This document shows, piece by piece, positions 9,222 to 18,134 of a stretch of 64,000 nucleotides of DNA (within the stretch, counting starts at the first letter, position 1; each line of letters opens with the position of its first letter). A program made the position numbers and the translations under genes. Under the pieces are notes generated by a model, which worked only from the letters and a program-made list of their open reading frames with translations, ran no database searches and was not told the origin of the DNA. Where the stretch lies: contig NZ_JABUOU010000001.1 of NCBI RefSeq assembly GCF_013344475.1, positions 310,001-374,000 of the forward strand. Reading direction: 5' to 3'. This DNA is from Martelella limonii (GTDB lineage: Bacteria; Pseudomonadota; Alphaproteobacteria; Rhizobiales; Rhizobiaceae).

Positions 9222-10036
9222 GCGTCAAGAATGATATTGATGACAAGCCTCAGCCGCTTGTCGAGCATCTGATCGAACTCAGAAAGCGGCTGGTCTGGTC
9301 GCTGGTGGCTTTCTTTCTCGGCTTCCTGCTCTGCTTTGCCTTCGCGAAGGATCTCTTCAACATCCTGGTCCTGCCCTATAAATGGGCGGTGATCTGGTCT
9401 GATCACGATCCCGAGAAGATGCAGCTGATCTATACGGCGCCGCAGGAATTCTTCTTCACCCAGATCAAAATCTCGCTGTTCGGCGGCCTGTTGCTGGCCT
9501 TTCCGGTGATCGCGTTCCAGGTCTACAGCTTCGTCGCGCCAGGGCTCTATCGCAATGAACGCTCGGCCTTCCTGCCGTTCCTGATTGCTTCGCCTGTGCT
9601 TTTCATCATCGGCGGCGCAATCGTCTATTTCTTCCTGATCCCGGTCGTCATGCTGTTCTTTCTGGGCATGCAGCAATCGTCCCAGGAAGGCGAGGTGGCG
9701 ATTTCGCTGCTTCCCAAGGTCTCGGAATATCTGAGCCTGATCATGTCGCTGGTGCTAGCGTTCGGCATGGTGTTCCAGCTGCCGGTGATCACCACGCTGT
9801 TGGCGCGCGTCGGGCTGATCTCCTCGGACTGGCTGCGCAAGCAGCGCAAGTTTGCGATCGTGATCGCCTTCATCGTCGCTGCCGTTCTGACGCCGCCCGA
9901 TCCGCTGTCCCAGCTGGGCCTCGCGCTGCCGACGGTGCTGCTTTACGAAGTGGCGATCTATGCGGCCCGTGTCGTCGAGCGCAAACGCGTCGAGCAGGCA
10001 GCCGAAGAGGCGACCTCCGAAGAGGACGAGGCCTGA
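9218..10036 (+). CDS. tatC: Sec-independent translocase protein TatC
   Basis: Polytopic subunit that recognises twin-arginine signal peptides, 272 aa with six predicted membrane helices. Family landmarks are the N-terminal [20 protein letters not shown], the periplasmic-loop stretch [24 protein letters not shown] and [21 protein letters not shown] charged 25-residue tail ends the protein. A terminator-like hairpin follows 74 bp downstream, just ahead of serS. Confidence 0.97.
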   Translation: MSVKNDIDDKPQPLVEHLIELRKRLVWSLVAFFLGFLLCFAFAKDLFNILVLPYKWAVIWSDHDPEKMQLIYTAPQEFFFTQIKISLFGGLLLAFPVIAFQVYSFVAPGLYRNERSAFLPFLIASPVLFIIGGAIVYFFLIPVVMLFFLGMQQSSQEGEVAISLLPKVSEYLSLIMSLVLAFGMVFQLPVITTLLARVGLISSDWLRKQRKFAIVIAFIVAAVLTPPDPLSQLGLALPTVLLYEVAIYAARVVERKRVEQAAEEATSEEDEA

Positions 10037-10109
10037 GGCTGATGCGCCGCCTAACTTAAAGGCGGGCGCGGCCTTTCACTTGCGCTTTTGCGATCAGTTG
10101 GGCACAAGA

Positions 10110-10141
10110 GGGCCGCCGGAAAATGACGGCGACCCTTTTTT
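10110..10141 (+). terminator. Rho-independent terminator or attenuator between tatC and serS
   Basis: A 9-bp stem with one mismatch (10110-10118 GGGCCGCCG with 10127-10135 CGGCGACCC) and an 8-nt loop is followed by six T residues (10136-10141). It ends 19 bp before the serS start codon. That is too close for a normal separate serS promoter with a 5' leader, so it may either end tatABC transcripts or attenuate serS. Confidence 0.7.
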
Positions 10142-10160
10142 CAATTCTGGAAGCTTCATC

Positions 10161-11444
10161 ATGCTCGATATCAAATGGATTCGCGAAAACCCGGAGGCGC
10201 TCGACAAGGCGCTTGCCGCGCGCGGCGCCAGGCCGCTTGCCGCCGAAATCATCGAACTGGATGAGAAGCGCCGCTCCGTCGTGCAGCGCCTCCAGGAAAT
10301 GCAGTCCCGCCGCAATGCCGCCTCGAAGGAAATCGGCATGGCGATGGGCAAGAAGGATATCGCGCTTGCCGAGACGCTGAAGGCCGAGGTCTCGGAGATC
10401 AAGACCGCGATGCCGACGCTCGAAGCCGAGGAGCGCGAAGCGACGGCAACGCTTGACGATCTTCTTGCCGGCATCCCGAACGTGCCGCTCGACGACGTGC
10501 CGGTGGGCGCCGACGAGGCCGACAATGTCGAGATCCGTCGCTGGGGCGAAAAGCCTGGCTGGAACCACACGCCGAAGGAGCATTTCGAGATAGGCGAAGC
10601 GCTCGGCGGGATGGATTTCGAACGGGCTGCCAAGTTGTCCGGTTCGCGCTTCACGGTGCTGACGGGCGCGTTCGCGCGGCTGGAGCGCGCGCTTGGCCAG
10701 TTCATGATCGACATGCACACCGGCGAACACGGCTATCTCGAAGTCAGCCCGCCGCTTCTGGTGCGCGATGCCGCCCTCTTCGGCACCGGACAGCTGCCGA
10801 AATTTGCCGACGACCTGTTCAAGGCCTCTGACGACCGCTGGATGATCCCGACGGCGGAGGTTCCGCTGACCAACCTCGTTGCGGGTGAAATCCTGCCGGC
10901 CGAGGATCTGCCGCTGCGCTATACCGCGCTGACCTATTGCTTCCGTTCCGAGGCGGGTTCTGCCGGTCGCGACACCCGCGGCATGCTGCGCCAGCACCAG
11001 TTCCAGAAATGCGAGATGGTCTCGATCACCGATGCGGACAGCGCGCTCGAAGAGCTGGAACGCATGACGGCATCTGCCGAGAACATTCTGAAGAAGCTTG
11101 GCCTGCATTATCGCGTGATGGCCCTTTCCACGGGCGATATGGGTTTTTCGGCCCGCAAGACCTACGACATCGAGGTCTGGCTGCCGGGGCAGGATACCTA
11201 TCGCGAGATCTCGTCCTGCTCGGTCTGCGGCGATTTCCAGGCGCGGCGCATGAATGCGCGCTATCGCGGCAAGGATGAGAAGCAGACCCGTTTCGTGCAC
11301 ACGCTGAACGGCTCCGGCGTTGCCGTCGGCCGCGCACTGATCGCCGTTGTCGAGAATTATCTGAATGAGGATGGTTCTGTCACAGTGCCGGAGGTGCTGG
11401 TGCCCTATATGGGCGGCATGACACGGATCGAAGCGGCAAAGTGA
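10161..11444 (+). CDS. serS: seryl-tRNA synthetase
   Basis: Class II synthetase that charges tRNA-Ser (and tRNA-Sec where present), 427 aa. The start at ATG 10161 ([15 protein letters not shown]) matches the family; the frame is open further upstream into tatC, but that is not coding. The N-terminal 100 residues form the long antiparallel coiled-coil arm that grips the tRNA. Class II motif 2 is seen as [22 protein letters not shown] (in two parts) and motif 3 as [18 protein letters not shown]. It lies directly ahead of surE with a 7-bp gap. A T-tailed hairpin only 19 bp upstream is unusual. Confidence 0.97.
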   Translation: MLDIKWIRENPEALDKALAARGARPLAAEIIELDEKRRSVVQRLQEMQSRRNAASKEIGMAMGKKDIALAETLKAEVSEIKTAMPTLEAEEREATATLDDLLAGIPNVPLDDVPVGADEADNVEIRRWGEKPGWNHTPKEHFEIGEALGGMDFERAAKLSGSRFTVLTGAFARLERALGQFMIDMHTGEHGYLEVSPPLLVRDAALFGTGQLPKFADDLFKASDDRWMIPTAEVPLTNLVAGEILPAEDLPLRYTALTYCFRSEAGSAGRDTRGMLRQHQFQKCEMVSITDADSALEELERMTASAENILKKLGLHYRVMALSTGDMGFSARKTYDIEVWLPGQDTYREISSCSVCGDFQARRMNARYRGKDEKQTRFVHTLNGSGVAVGRALIAVVENYLNEDGSVTVPEVLVPYMGGMTRIEAAK

Positions 11445-11451
11445 GGCAGTG

Positions 11452-12210
11452 ATGCGCATTCTTCTGACCAATGATGACGGCATCCATGGCCCGGGCCTTG
11501 GCGTGCTTCAAAGCATCGCCGAGAAGCTTTCCGACGATGTCTGGACCGTGGCGCCGGAAACGGACCAGAGCGGTCTTGCCCATTCTCTTACCCTGTCGGA
11601 GCCGCTGAGGCTTCGACAGATGGGTGAACGGCAGTTCGCGCTGCGCGGGACACCGACGGATTGCGTGATCATGGCGGTGCGCGAAGTGCTGCCGGAGCCG
11701 CCGGATCTGATTCTCTCCGGGATCAACTCCGGCGCCAACATGGCCGACGACGTCACCTATTCGGGGACGATCGCTGCCGCCATCGAGGGCACGATGCAGG
11801 GCGTGCGCTCGATCGCGCTCAGCCAGGCCGGCGATTATGATAACGGCAACCGGCACTTCCCCTGGGAGGTGGCGGAGCGCCATGCGCTGGCGCTGATCGA
11901 AAAACTGCTGCCGATCGCGTTGCCGGAGGGCACGTTCTTCAACGTCAATTTCCCGTGTTGCACGCCCGATGCCGTCAAGGGCACGAGGGTCACCGCACAG
12001 GGCAAGCTCGAATCAGGTCTTTCCGTCGACAAACGGTCCGATGGACGCGGGCTTCCCTATTACTGGCTGACCTTCCGCGAGCGGCTCAGTGCCTTTGCCG
12101 ATGACAGCGATCTGGAGGCCGTTGGCGACAATTATGTTTCGGTCACGCCGCTCAAGCTCGACTTGACCGACCATTCGGTTCGCGACAGGATCGCGCAACA
12201 GCTGGCATGA
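11452..12210 (+). CDS. surE: 5'-nucleotidase SurE
   Basis: Metal-dependent nucleoside 5'- and 3'-monophosphate phosphatase (also exopolyphosphatase), a stationary-phase survival protein. The product is 252 aa from ATG 11452. A GTG immediately upstream adds one residue only. The N-terminus [15 protein letters not shown] contains the conserved NDDG metal site. [22 protein letters not shown] includes the second active-site segment with the conserved Asn. It is followed 11 bp later by pcm, a pairing widespread in bacteria and consistent with a joint stress and repair operon serS-surE-pcm. Confidence 0.97.
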   Translation: MRILLTNDDGIHGPGLGVLQSIAEKLSDDVWTVAPETDQSGLAHSLTLSEPLRLRQMGERQFALRGTPTDCVIMAVREVLPEPPDLILSGINSGANMADDVTYSGTIAAAIEGTMQGVRSIALSQAGDYDNGNRHFPWEVAERHALALIEKLLPIALPEGTFFNVNFPCCTPDAVKGTRVTAQGKLESGLSVDKRSDGRGLPYYWLTFRERLSAFADDSDLEAVGDNYVSVTPLKLDLTDHSVRDRIAQQLA

Positions 12211-12221
12211 TTTGAAAGAGG

Positions 12222-12881
12222 ATGGCGGTGGCGACCAAGCTTCAGGAACGGGAGGGGTTTGCAGCCCTCGTGATGCGTCTTCGTGCCGGCGGCGTGACCA
12301 ATCTCGATCTCCTGTCGGCTGTCGAGGCAACGCCGCGTTCGATGTTCACGCCGTCTCACATGGCGCCTTATGCCTATAGCGGCCGCTCGGTTCCGATCGA
12401 GTGCGGCTCTTTCATGGAAAGCGCCGATCTTGCCATCCGCTTGATCGATATCCTGAAGATCAAGCCCGGCCAGCGCGTGCTCGAAGTCGGCACGGGTTCC
12501 GGCTATACCGCCGCGATCATGGGCCGGATCGCCGAGCGCGTGCTGACGGTCGAGCGTTATCGCACGCTTGCCGATCTCGCCCGCAAACGGCTGACTGAGC
12601 TTTCGCTGAGACGCGTGGTCGTGCGCCACGCCGATGGCCGCGAAGGCATGAGCGGCGAGGGGACCTTCGATCGCATTCTCTATACCGTGGCCGTTCCCGA
12701 AATCCCGCGGGCACGCGTCGAGCAACTGGTGTCGAACGGTGTCATCATGGCGCCGATTCTCCGCGAGGACGCGCCGCCGCTGATGGTGCGCATGACCAGG
12801 ATCGGGAGCCGGTTCGAGCGCCAGGACCTTTTCGAGGTGCCGTATCTGGCGGCTGAACGCGGTCTGTCGAAGGCTCTCTAG
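12222..12881 (+). CDS. pcm: protein-L-isoaspartate O-methyltransferase
   Basis: SAM-dependent enzyme that methylates isoaspartyl residues in aged proteins so they can revert to aspartate. The product is 219 aa, close to family length. SAM motif I is LEVGTGSGYTAAIMG (about residues 86-100). The family-specific region PIECGSFMESADLAIRLID precedes it; it lacks the usual SQP tripeptide seen in many Pcm proteins, so activity is likely but unproven. A GAAAGAG ribosome-binding site precedes ATG 12222. Confidence 0.9.
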   Translation: MAVATKLQEREGFAALVMRLRAGGVTNLDLLSAVEATPRSMFTPSHMAPYAYSGRSVPIECGSFMESADLAIRLIDILKIKPGQRVLEVGTGSGYTAAIMGRIAERVLTVERYRTLADLARKRLTELSLRRVVVRHADGREGMSGEGTFDRILYTVAVPEIPRARVEQLVSNGVIMAPILREDAPPLMVRMTRIGSRFERQDLFEVPYLAAERGLSKAL

Positions 12882-12973
12882 AGGTTTTGCAGCGCCGCCA
12901 TCCGCCGCGCCAAAAGGCCCCGACAAATTTTTCCCAGCGATTCCAGCGTGAATTTTGCATCCGTGAGCGGACT

Positions 12974-12988
12974 TTAACCGTGCGGTAA
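12974..12988 (+). promoter_or_regulatory. CtrA-like site (TTAA-N7-GTAA) upstream of the NlpD-like gene
   Basis: TTAACCGTGCGGTAA reads TTAA, seven bases, then GTAA, one mismatch from the CtrA full-site consensus TTAA-N7-TTAA. It ends 55 bp before the start at 13044, a plausible promoter position. Binding is inferred from sequence only. Confidence 0.35.
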
Positions 12989-13043
12989 CTCTGATGTGGT
13001 TAAAACCGGTGCAGTAAAGAGTTCAAGCGTACAGGGTCGGTTC

Positions 13044-14540
13044 ATGCGTATTTCTGGGCTGCCGGAAGTCGGCAAAGCAACAAAAGGCGTACTGCTCGTT
13101 TCGTCGCTGGCCATTTTGGCCGCAGGCTGCAGTTCGGAAACATCACGCCTCAGCGGTGGACCGGATACGATGACCACCGGGTCGGTCGTTCCCCAGTATC
13201 GTCAGCTCGTTCCGCCGGAAAATGTCGGAGGCGGAGGCTATCAGACCCTTCCTTCCCAGGGGCAGGCCGTCGTCAGCAATCAGCCGATCAGCACCGCCAC
13301 CACGGCCGGTTCCGGCGCGCGCATGGCGACGACGCCCGTCACCGTGCAGAACAATTCCCTGCCGCCGGCAACGCCCGCGCCGGTCCAGACCGCAGCGCTT
13401 GTTCCGCCCGCCAACCCGGCGGTGCAGCAGGCAGCCGTCGGTGCGCCGAGCACGCTGCCATCATCCACGCAGGACGTGGCGACGCAGCGCGTGATGATCC
13501 GTTCCGACGAATCGCTTGCCGCCTTCGCCAGCCGCAACGGGGTCAGCGAACAGGATATACTTCGCCTTAACGGGCTGACCAGCGCCTCTCAGGTGCGCCC
13601 CGGCCAGGTGCTGCTGGTGCCGGTTACCGCCAGCCAGCAGTCGGCCGCGAAATCCGCCAGCCAGAGCCAGGGTCTGCCGCCGGCAGCCCCCACGCAGCTT
13701 CCCACCGACACGCCGGACCAGCGCGTTGCCGTTCTGCCGGGAACCACCAGCGTTCGCGAACGTCAGAGCGCGCCCGCAGCCAGCAGCGCAGCCTCCGCCG
13801 CGCAGAATGGTCAAAGCGGCGCGGGCAATACCTACACCGTCAAGAGCGGCGACAGCCTCTACACCATTGCCAAGGCCTACGGCGTTACGGTTGATTCGCT
13901 GAAGGCTGCCAACGGACTGTCTTCTGCCAATATCCGCATCGGCCAGCAGCTTGCGATCCCCGCCCAGGGTGCGCCTGTCCAGCAGGCGGCCCCGGTTCAG
14001 ACGGCAGCCGCCGTTCCGACAGCGCCGGTTCAGAAGACTGCGGAGGCAGCCACCGAAAGTCCGAAACCATATCAGCCGCCGCAGGCCGCGCAGACCACCG
14101 CAGTGGTCGAAGAAGTCGCCGTGCGCTCCAACGCGGGCGAGGAAGTGCCGGAAGGCACCGGCATTTCGGCCTATCGCTGGCCCGTCAAGGGCGCCGTGGT
14201 TGTGGGCTTCGGTCAGCCCTATGGCGATGACATCAGCGAAGGGATCGACATTTCCGTTCCAGTCGGTACGCCGATCAAGGCCGCGGAAAACGGCGTCGTG
14301 GTCTATGCCGATGACGGGCTTTCCAATTACGGCAACGCCATCCTGATCCGTCACGACGACGGCAAGGTGACGGTCTACGGCTATGCGGAGGAGCTGAAGG
14401 TCAAGCGCGGCGATACCGTGCAGCGTGGCCAGACCATTGCGATCTCCGGCATGACCGGCAATGCCCAGCGCCCGATGGTCCATTTCGAGGTGCGCGACAA
14501 CACCACTGCCGTCGACCCGATGCCTTATCTCAACGGCTGA
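13044..14540 (+). CDS. NlpD/DipM-like lipoprotein: two LysM domains and a degenerate LytM (M23) domain
   Basis: Envelope protein of 498 aa. The start at 13044 (MRISGLPEV) gives a lipoprotein signal peptide with lipobox LAAGC (Cys about residue 31). Two LysM peptidoglycan-binding modules follow (about residues 145-192 and 261-308), separated by Pro/Ala/Gln-rich linkers. The C-terminal LytM/M23 fold (about residues 385-490) keeps the overall pattern. The HxxxD motif is SEGID (His replaced by Ser), the middle Tyr-x-His reads YGYA, and the final HxH is MVH, so only some zinc ligands remain. This suggests an amidase activator rather than an endopeptidase, as for NlpD and EnvC. Position after surE-pcm is typical of nlpD across proteobacteria. 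Confidence 0.88.
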   Translation: MRISGLPEVGKATKGVLLVSSLAILAAGCSSETSRLSGGPDTMTTGSVVPQYRQLVPPENVGGGGYQTLPSQGQAVVSNQPISTATTAGSGARMATTPVTVQNNSLPPATPAPVQTAALVPPANPAVQQAAVGAPSTLPSSTQDVATQRVMIRSDESLAAFASRNGVSEQDILRLNGLTSASQVRPGQVLLVPVTASQQSAAKSASQSQGLPPAAPTQLPTDTPDQRVAVLPGTTSVRERQSAPAASSAASAAQNGQSGAGNTYTVKSGDSLYTIAKAYGVTVDSLKAANGLSSANIRIGQQLAIPAQGAPVQQAAPVQTAAAVPTAPVQKTAEAATESPKPYQPPQAAQTTAVVEEVAVRSNAGEEVPEGTGISAYRWPVKGAVVVGFGQPYGDDISEGIDISVPVGTPIKAAENGVVVYADDGLSNYGNAILIRHDDGKVTVYGYAEELKVKRGDTVQRGQTIAISGMTGNAQRPMVHFEVRDNTTAVDPMPYLNG

Positions 14541-14567
14541 TACGGGTCCCCTCACGGCAAGCTTCAG

Positions 14568-14593
14568 ACGGCGCGTCCCTGACGCGCCGTTTT
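14568..14593 (+). terminator. Rho-independent terminator after the NlpD-like gene
   Basis: A perfect 9-bp stem (14568-14576 ACGGCGCGT with 14582-14590 ACGCGCCGT), 5-nt loop and short T-run. It ends the surE-pcm-lipoprotein transcription unit and separates it from the sahR-like gene. Confidence 0.8.
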
Positions 14594-14673
14594 GCGTTTC
14601 AGGACGGTCGTCCGTGTTCAGCCGCGCTGTGCTATTCTTCGTTCATCAACAGGCTTGCGTATCGCAGCCAGTC

Positions 14674-14695
14674 GATATAAACATATCTTTATATC
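14674..14695. promoter_or_regulatory. Operator-like palindrome, probably bound by the SahR-like regulator
   Basis: GATATAAA (14674-14681), six bases CATATC, then TTTATATC (14688-14695): a perfect 8-bp inverted repeat. It abuts the start of the ArsR-methyltransferase gene (ATG 14699). The position fits autoregulation of the regulator-metF unit, as known for SahR/ArsR-type regulators of the methionine cycle; the match is inferred. Confidence 0.7.
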
Positions 14696-14698
14696 TTG

Positions 14699-15718
14699 AT
14701 GAAAGTCGGGGCGATGGCGAAGTTCGATCTGGAAACCATGGTGGAGGTGTTGAAGGCGGTGGGCGAGCCCACGCGTTTGAGGCTGATTGCGCTTCTTGCA
14801 GGCGGCGACCTCACGGTTTCGGATCTGACCGACATTCTGGGCCAGTCCCAGCCGCGCATTTCACGTCATCTCAAGCTTCTGGCGGAAGCTGGCCTGATCG
14901 ACCGCTACCAGGAAGGGGCCTGGGCCTATTTCCGTCTGCGGGATGAGGGGACGCCGGCACGGCTGGTCCGGCAGCTGCTGGACAACGCGTCCGACGATGA
15001 TTCGGCGCTGAAGCGCGACGCCGCCCGGCTCGCTGCTGTCAAACAGGCCCGCGCGGAAAAGGCGGAAGCCTATTTCGCCCAGCATGCCGGCGAATGGGAC
15101 CAGATGCGAAGGCTCCACATTTCCGAAGCGGAGGTGGAAAGCTGCCTCGTCAACCTGATCGGAGACAAGCCTGTCCAGAACCTGCTCGATCTCGGCACGG
15201 GCACAGGGCGCATGCTGCTTCTCCTGAAGGACATCTATCGCCGCGCCGTGGGTCTTGATGCCAGTCGCGACATGCTGGCCGTTGCCCGCGCCAATCTTGA
15301 TGCGGAAGGGCTCACCCGCGCGGCCGTGCGCCTTGGCGACATTTTGAACCTGCCGCTCGAGAGCGAGGATTTCGATCTGGTGATCATTCATCAGGTCCTG
15401 CACTTCCTGGAAAATCCCGAAGCCGCGATCGCCGAGGCGTCCCGCGTGCTGAGGCCAGGCGGGCGCCTGGTGGTGATCGATTTCGCCCCCCATGATCTCG
15501 AATATCTGCGGGCCGACCACGCCCATCTCCGGCTCGGCTTCTCTCATCAGGCCATGGAAGACTGGATGACGTCTGCCGGTCTCGATGTGGAGAACGTCAC
15601 CGATCTTCCCTTTGCCGGCGCCAAGGAGCGCTCGCTGACGGTGACGGTGTGGCTTGCCCGCGACCCCCGGCTGCTTGTGGCCGATGGCAATGAAAAGACT
15701 TTTGCGAGGAGTGTCTGA
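14699..15718 (+). CDS. ArsR-family regulator fused to a SAM-dependent methyltransferase-like domain (SahR-like)
   Basis: A 339-aa two-domain protein. Residues about 10-95 form an ArsR winged helix (EPTRLRLIALLAGGDLTVSDL and SQPRISRHLKLLAEAGLI). Residues about 135-335 form a class I methyltransferase fold with motif I LLDLGTGTGRMLLLL. It stands immediately before metF. Known regulators of this architecture sense S-adenosylhomocysteine and control methionine-cycle genes. The methyltransferase domain may act as the ligand sensor rather than as an enzyme. The start is ambiguous between ATG 14699, with no clear ribosome-binding site and an operator ending 3 bp upstream, and ATG 14714 (MAKFDLETM). 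A leaderless mRNA is possible. Confidence 0.88.
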   Translation: MKVGAMAKFDLETMVEVLKAVGEPTRLRLIALLAGGDLTVSDLTDILGQSQPRISRHLKLLAEAGLIDRYQEGAWAYFRLRDEGTPARLVRQLLDNASDDDSALKRDAARLAAVKQARAEKAEAYFAQHAGEWDQMRRLHISEAEVESCLVNLIGDKPVQNLLDLGTGTGRMLLLLKDIYRRAVGLDASRDMLAVARANLDAEGLTRAAVRLGDILNLPLESEDFDLVIIHQVLHFLENPEAAIAEASRVLRPGGRLVVIDFAPHDLEYLRADHAHLRLGFSHQAMEDWMTSAGLDVENVTDLPFAGAKERSLTVTVWLARDPRLLVADGNEKTFARSV

Positions 15719-15722
15719 AACA

Positions 15723-16628
15723 ATGACCGATGTGACCGGCGCTCGGCCGTTTTCTTATTCGTTCGAATTCTTTCCGCCGAAAAGCGAACAGGCGGCTGCC
15801 GGATGGTGGCGCGCGGTCGAGGCGCTTTCGGCTTACGATCCGGCTTTCGTTTCCGTGACCTATGGGGCCGGTGCTTCCAGCCAGGCGCCGACCTTCGATG
15901 CCGTCAAGCGCCTGATCGATGAAACCGATCTGGTGACGGCCTCGCACCTCACGGTGGTCAAGGCCACCAGCGGCGAGGTCGATGATGTCGTGCGGAAATT
16001 CCGCGAAGCCGGTGTCAGGCGCTTCGTGGCGCTGCGCGGTGATGCGCCGGATGGCGTCGGCGCCGCATACCGTCCGCATCCCGGCGGATACGAGAACGCT
16101 GCCGCACTGGTCAAGGGCCTGAAAGCGATCGATGATTTCGATATCTCGGTCTCCGCCTATCCCGAAAAGCACCCCGAAAGCGCTGATCGCTCCGCCGATA
16201 TTGCGATGCTGAAGGCCAAGGCCGACAATGGCGCCGACCGGGCGCTGACCCAGTTCTTCTTCGACAATGACGTGTTCGAGGCCTATCTTGACGATGTCAG
16301 GAAGGCTGGGATCACGATCCCGGTCCTGCCTGGCATCATGCCCGTCCAGAATCTGACGCAGCTCCGCCGTTTTGCATCGATGTGCGGGGCGACCATTCCC
16401 GGTTTCATCGAGAAGCGTCTTGGCGCGCTCACTGAAGATCCGGAAGCCCATTTCGAGGTCGCCGCCGAACAGGTGCTCGATCTGCAGCGCCGCGGCATTG
16501 ATGACTTCCATTTCTATACGATGAACCGCTCCAAGCTGCTGATCGCGGTCTTCGATCGTCTCGGCGTAAAGCCTGCGCGCGGCACCGGAAGCGGTTTTGC
16601 AGATGAACGTGCGCGACAGGCCGGTTGA
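15723..16628 (+). CDS. metF: 5,10-methylenetetrahydrofolate reductase
   Basis: FAD-dependent enzyme that makes 5-methyltetrahydrofolate for methionine synthesis. The product is 301 aa from ATG 15723 (MTDVTGARPF), 4 bp after the upstream stop. The catalytic Glu lies in SFEFFPPKSEQA near the N-terminus. The FAD/folate-binding core includes RGDAPD, GGYENAAALV and the conserved TQFFFDN. Close spacing to the SahR-like gene and the shared upstream palindrome suggest one SAH-responsive operon. No SAM riboswitch-like fold was recognised in the upstream DNA. Confidence 0.96.
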   Translation: MTDVTGARPFSYSFEFFPPKSEQAAAGWWRAVEALSAYDPAFVSVTYGAGASSQAPTFDAVKRLIDETDLVTASHLTVVKATSGEVDDVVRKFREAGVRRFVALRGDAPDGVGAAYRPHPGGYENAAALVKGLKAIDDFDISVSAYPEKHPESADRSADIAMLKAKADNGADRALTQFFFDNDVFEAYLDDVRKAGITIPVLPGIMPVQNLTQLRRFASMCGATIPGFIEKRLGALTEDPEAHFEVAAEQVLDLQRRGIDDFHFYTMNRSKLLIAVFDRLGVKPARGTGSGFADERARQAG

Positions 16629-16728
16629 TCTGCGCGCGCACTCAGCATCATATTTATATTTTAGTAATTCATGATGATGTGGGGTTTATTTTCAATATAA
16701 CGGGTAAAGTTTACTCCCCGTTTCATTG

Positions 16729-18045
16729 ATGTATTGTGGTTTCGTGGAAACGAAACCTGGTGCCGCAATGCAGGATGGCCGACTTGTCGTTGATGCCATG
16801 CCCGGCACGCTGCAGGATCTGCAGCGTGCCTATGGCGCAGCGTATGATGCGGGCGATTATTCCCGATCTCTGGCGATTGCCAAAAAGGCGCATGCGATGG
16901 CGCCCGACAATGCGCTGATCCTGATGAACCTTGCCGTCAGCCACCTGCGTCTGGACGATTTCGACGATGCGATTGACTTCACGCTCCAGGCGCTTTCGCG
17001 CATGCCCGAGAACTTCGTCGCCTATGACGCGCTCTCCCACGCCTATGGCGAGAAGGGGAATGTCGAGGCGGTCCGAGAGTGGGGGCTGAAGGCGCTCACA
17101 CTGCGCGACCGGCAGTTCGCACGCCCGCCGGACACGGATTGTTCCATGGCGCCCCTGCCGGAACCGCCCGCGCTCAAGACCCGCCAACACAACATTATTG
17201 CCTTCAGCCTGTTCGGCAATCGTGCGCGCTATTGCGAAACCGCGATACTGAACGCGAAGGCGCAGGCAACCGTCTTTCCCGAATGGACCTGTCTGTTCTA
17301 TGTCGACGAGACGGTGCCCGCTTCTGTGCTCGAGCGGCTGACTGCGGAAGGCGCGCATATCCGTGTCGTGTCCGGCGCGCTGAAACGTTGGCCCCCGACC
17401 ATGTGGCGCTTTGCCGCCGCCGATATCCCCGGGATGCACCGCGTCCTGTTCCGCGATGCCGATTCGCTGATTTCAAGCCGCGAGCGGATACTGGTGGATG
17501 AATGGGTCTCTGGTGACCGGCAGTTCCACCACATCCGCGACTGGCATACACACACCGAACTGCTGCATGCCGGTCTCTGGGGCATGACCGCAGGCGCGCT
17601 GCCTTCGATGGAGGCCATGGTGGCGCGCTATCTCGCAAAGCCGCTCGCCTCCGCCCATTTTGCGGATCAGTATTTCCTGCGCGAGCAGGTGTGGCCCCAT
17701 GCGCGGCGAAGCCTGCTTGCGCATGATTCGCTGTTCGGCTTCCATGGGGGCAAGCCGCATCCCGCCGGGCGGGCTTGCGGCGACGACCATATCGGTGCGA
17801 ATGTCGCCAATGGCGGCTTCCGCATCAAGGTTCCGGTGCCTGATGGAACGACGGTCGTGTGGGAGCTCCATGAGCGCATCAAGGCGGCACAAGGCGCCCC
17901 GGATGCGCGCCGGGTCTGCCGCTACGCGAGCGTCACGCGCGGCGGCGAGGTCATGGATCATCTTCCCAGGCCCTATCTCGAACGCCTCGGCAGGGACATG
18001 CGGGTTGTGCTGCTGCCGCCACCCGGCTGGCGGGCCGGATCGTGA
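16729..18045 (+). CDS. TPR protein with a C-terminal glycosyltransferase-like domain
   Basis: A 438-aa soluble protein; no signal peptide or membrane helix is seen. Residues about 20-125 contain tetratricopeptide-like helical repeats (YDAGDYSRSLAIAKKAHAMAPDNA, in two pieces, and NLAVSHLRLDDFDDAIDF). From about residue 148 a mixed alpha/beta domain begins NIIAFSLFGNRARYCETA and includes VLFRDADSLIS, a DxD-like motif typical of metal-dependent GT-A glycosyltransferases, then FADQYFLREQVWP. It stands alone between metF and a convergent ABC-F gene and is preceded by AT-rich DNA. Acceptor and donor are unknown. The start could be ATG 16729, a TTG just before, or ATG 16768. Confidence 0.7.
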   Translation: MYCGFVETKPGAAMQDGRLVVDAMPGTLQDLQRAYGAAYDAGDYSRSLAIAKKAHAMAPDNALILMNLAVSHLRLDDFDDAIDFTLQALSRMPENFVAYDALSHAYGEKGNVEAVREWGLKALTLRDRQFARPPDTDCSMAPLPEPPALKTRQHNIIAFSLFGNRARYCETAILNAKAQATVFPEWTCLFYVDETVPASVLERLTAEGAHIRVVSGALKRWPPTMWRFAAADIPGMHRVLFRDADSLISSRERILVDEWVSGDRQFHHIRDWHTHTELLHAGLWGMTAGALPSMEAMVARYLAKPLASAHFADQYFLREQVWPHARRSLLAHDSLFGFHGGKPHPAGRACGDDHIGANVANGGFRIKVPVPDGTTVVWELHERIKAAQGAPDARRVCRYASVTRGGEVMDHLPRPYLERLGRDMRVVLLPPPGWRAGS

Positions 18046-18134
18046 AGTCTCCGTATCAAATACCCGCGCCATAGGATTGTTTTTAATAGCAATTGAGGTG
18101 CCTCAGACACCTGCTGTCAATGCGGTCCGGACTG

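Noticed and set aside
14596-14698. SAM-type riboswitch upstream of the sahR-metF unit
   Set aside because: The short AT-rich leader has only the operator palindrome; no conserved riboswitch core was recognised.
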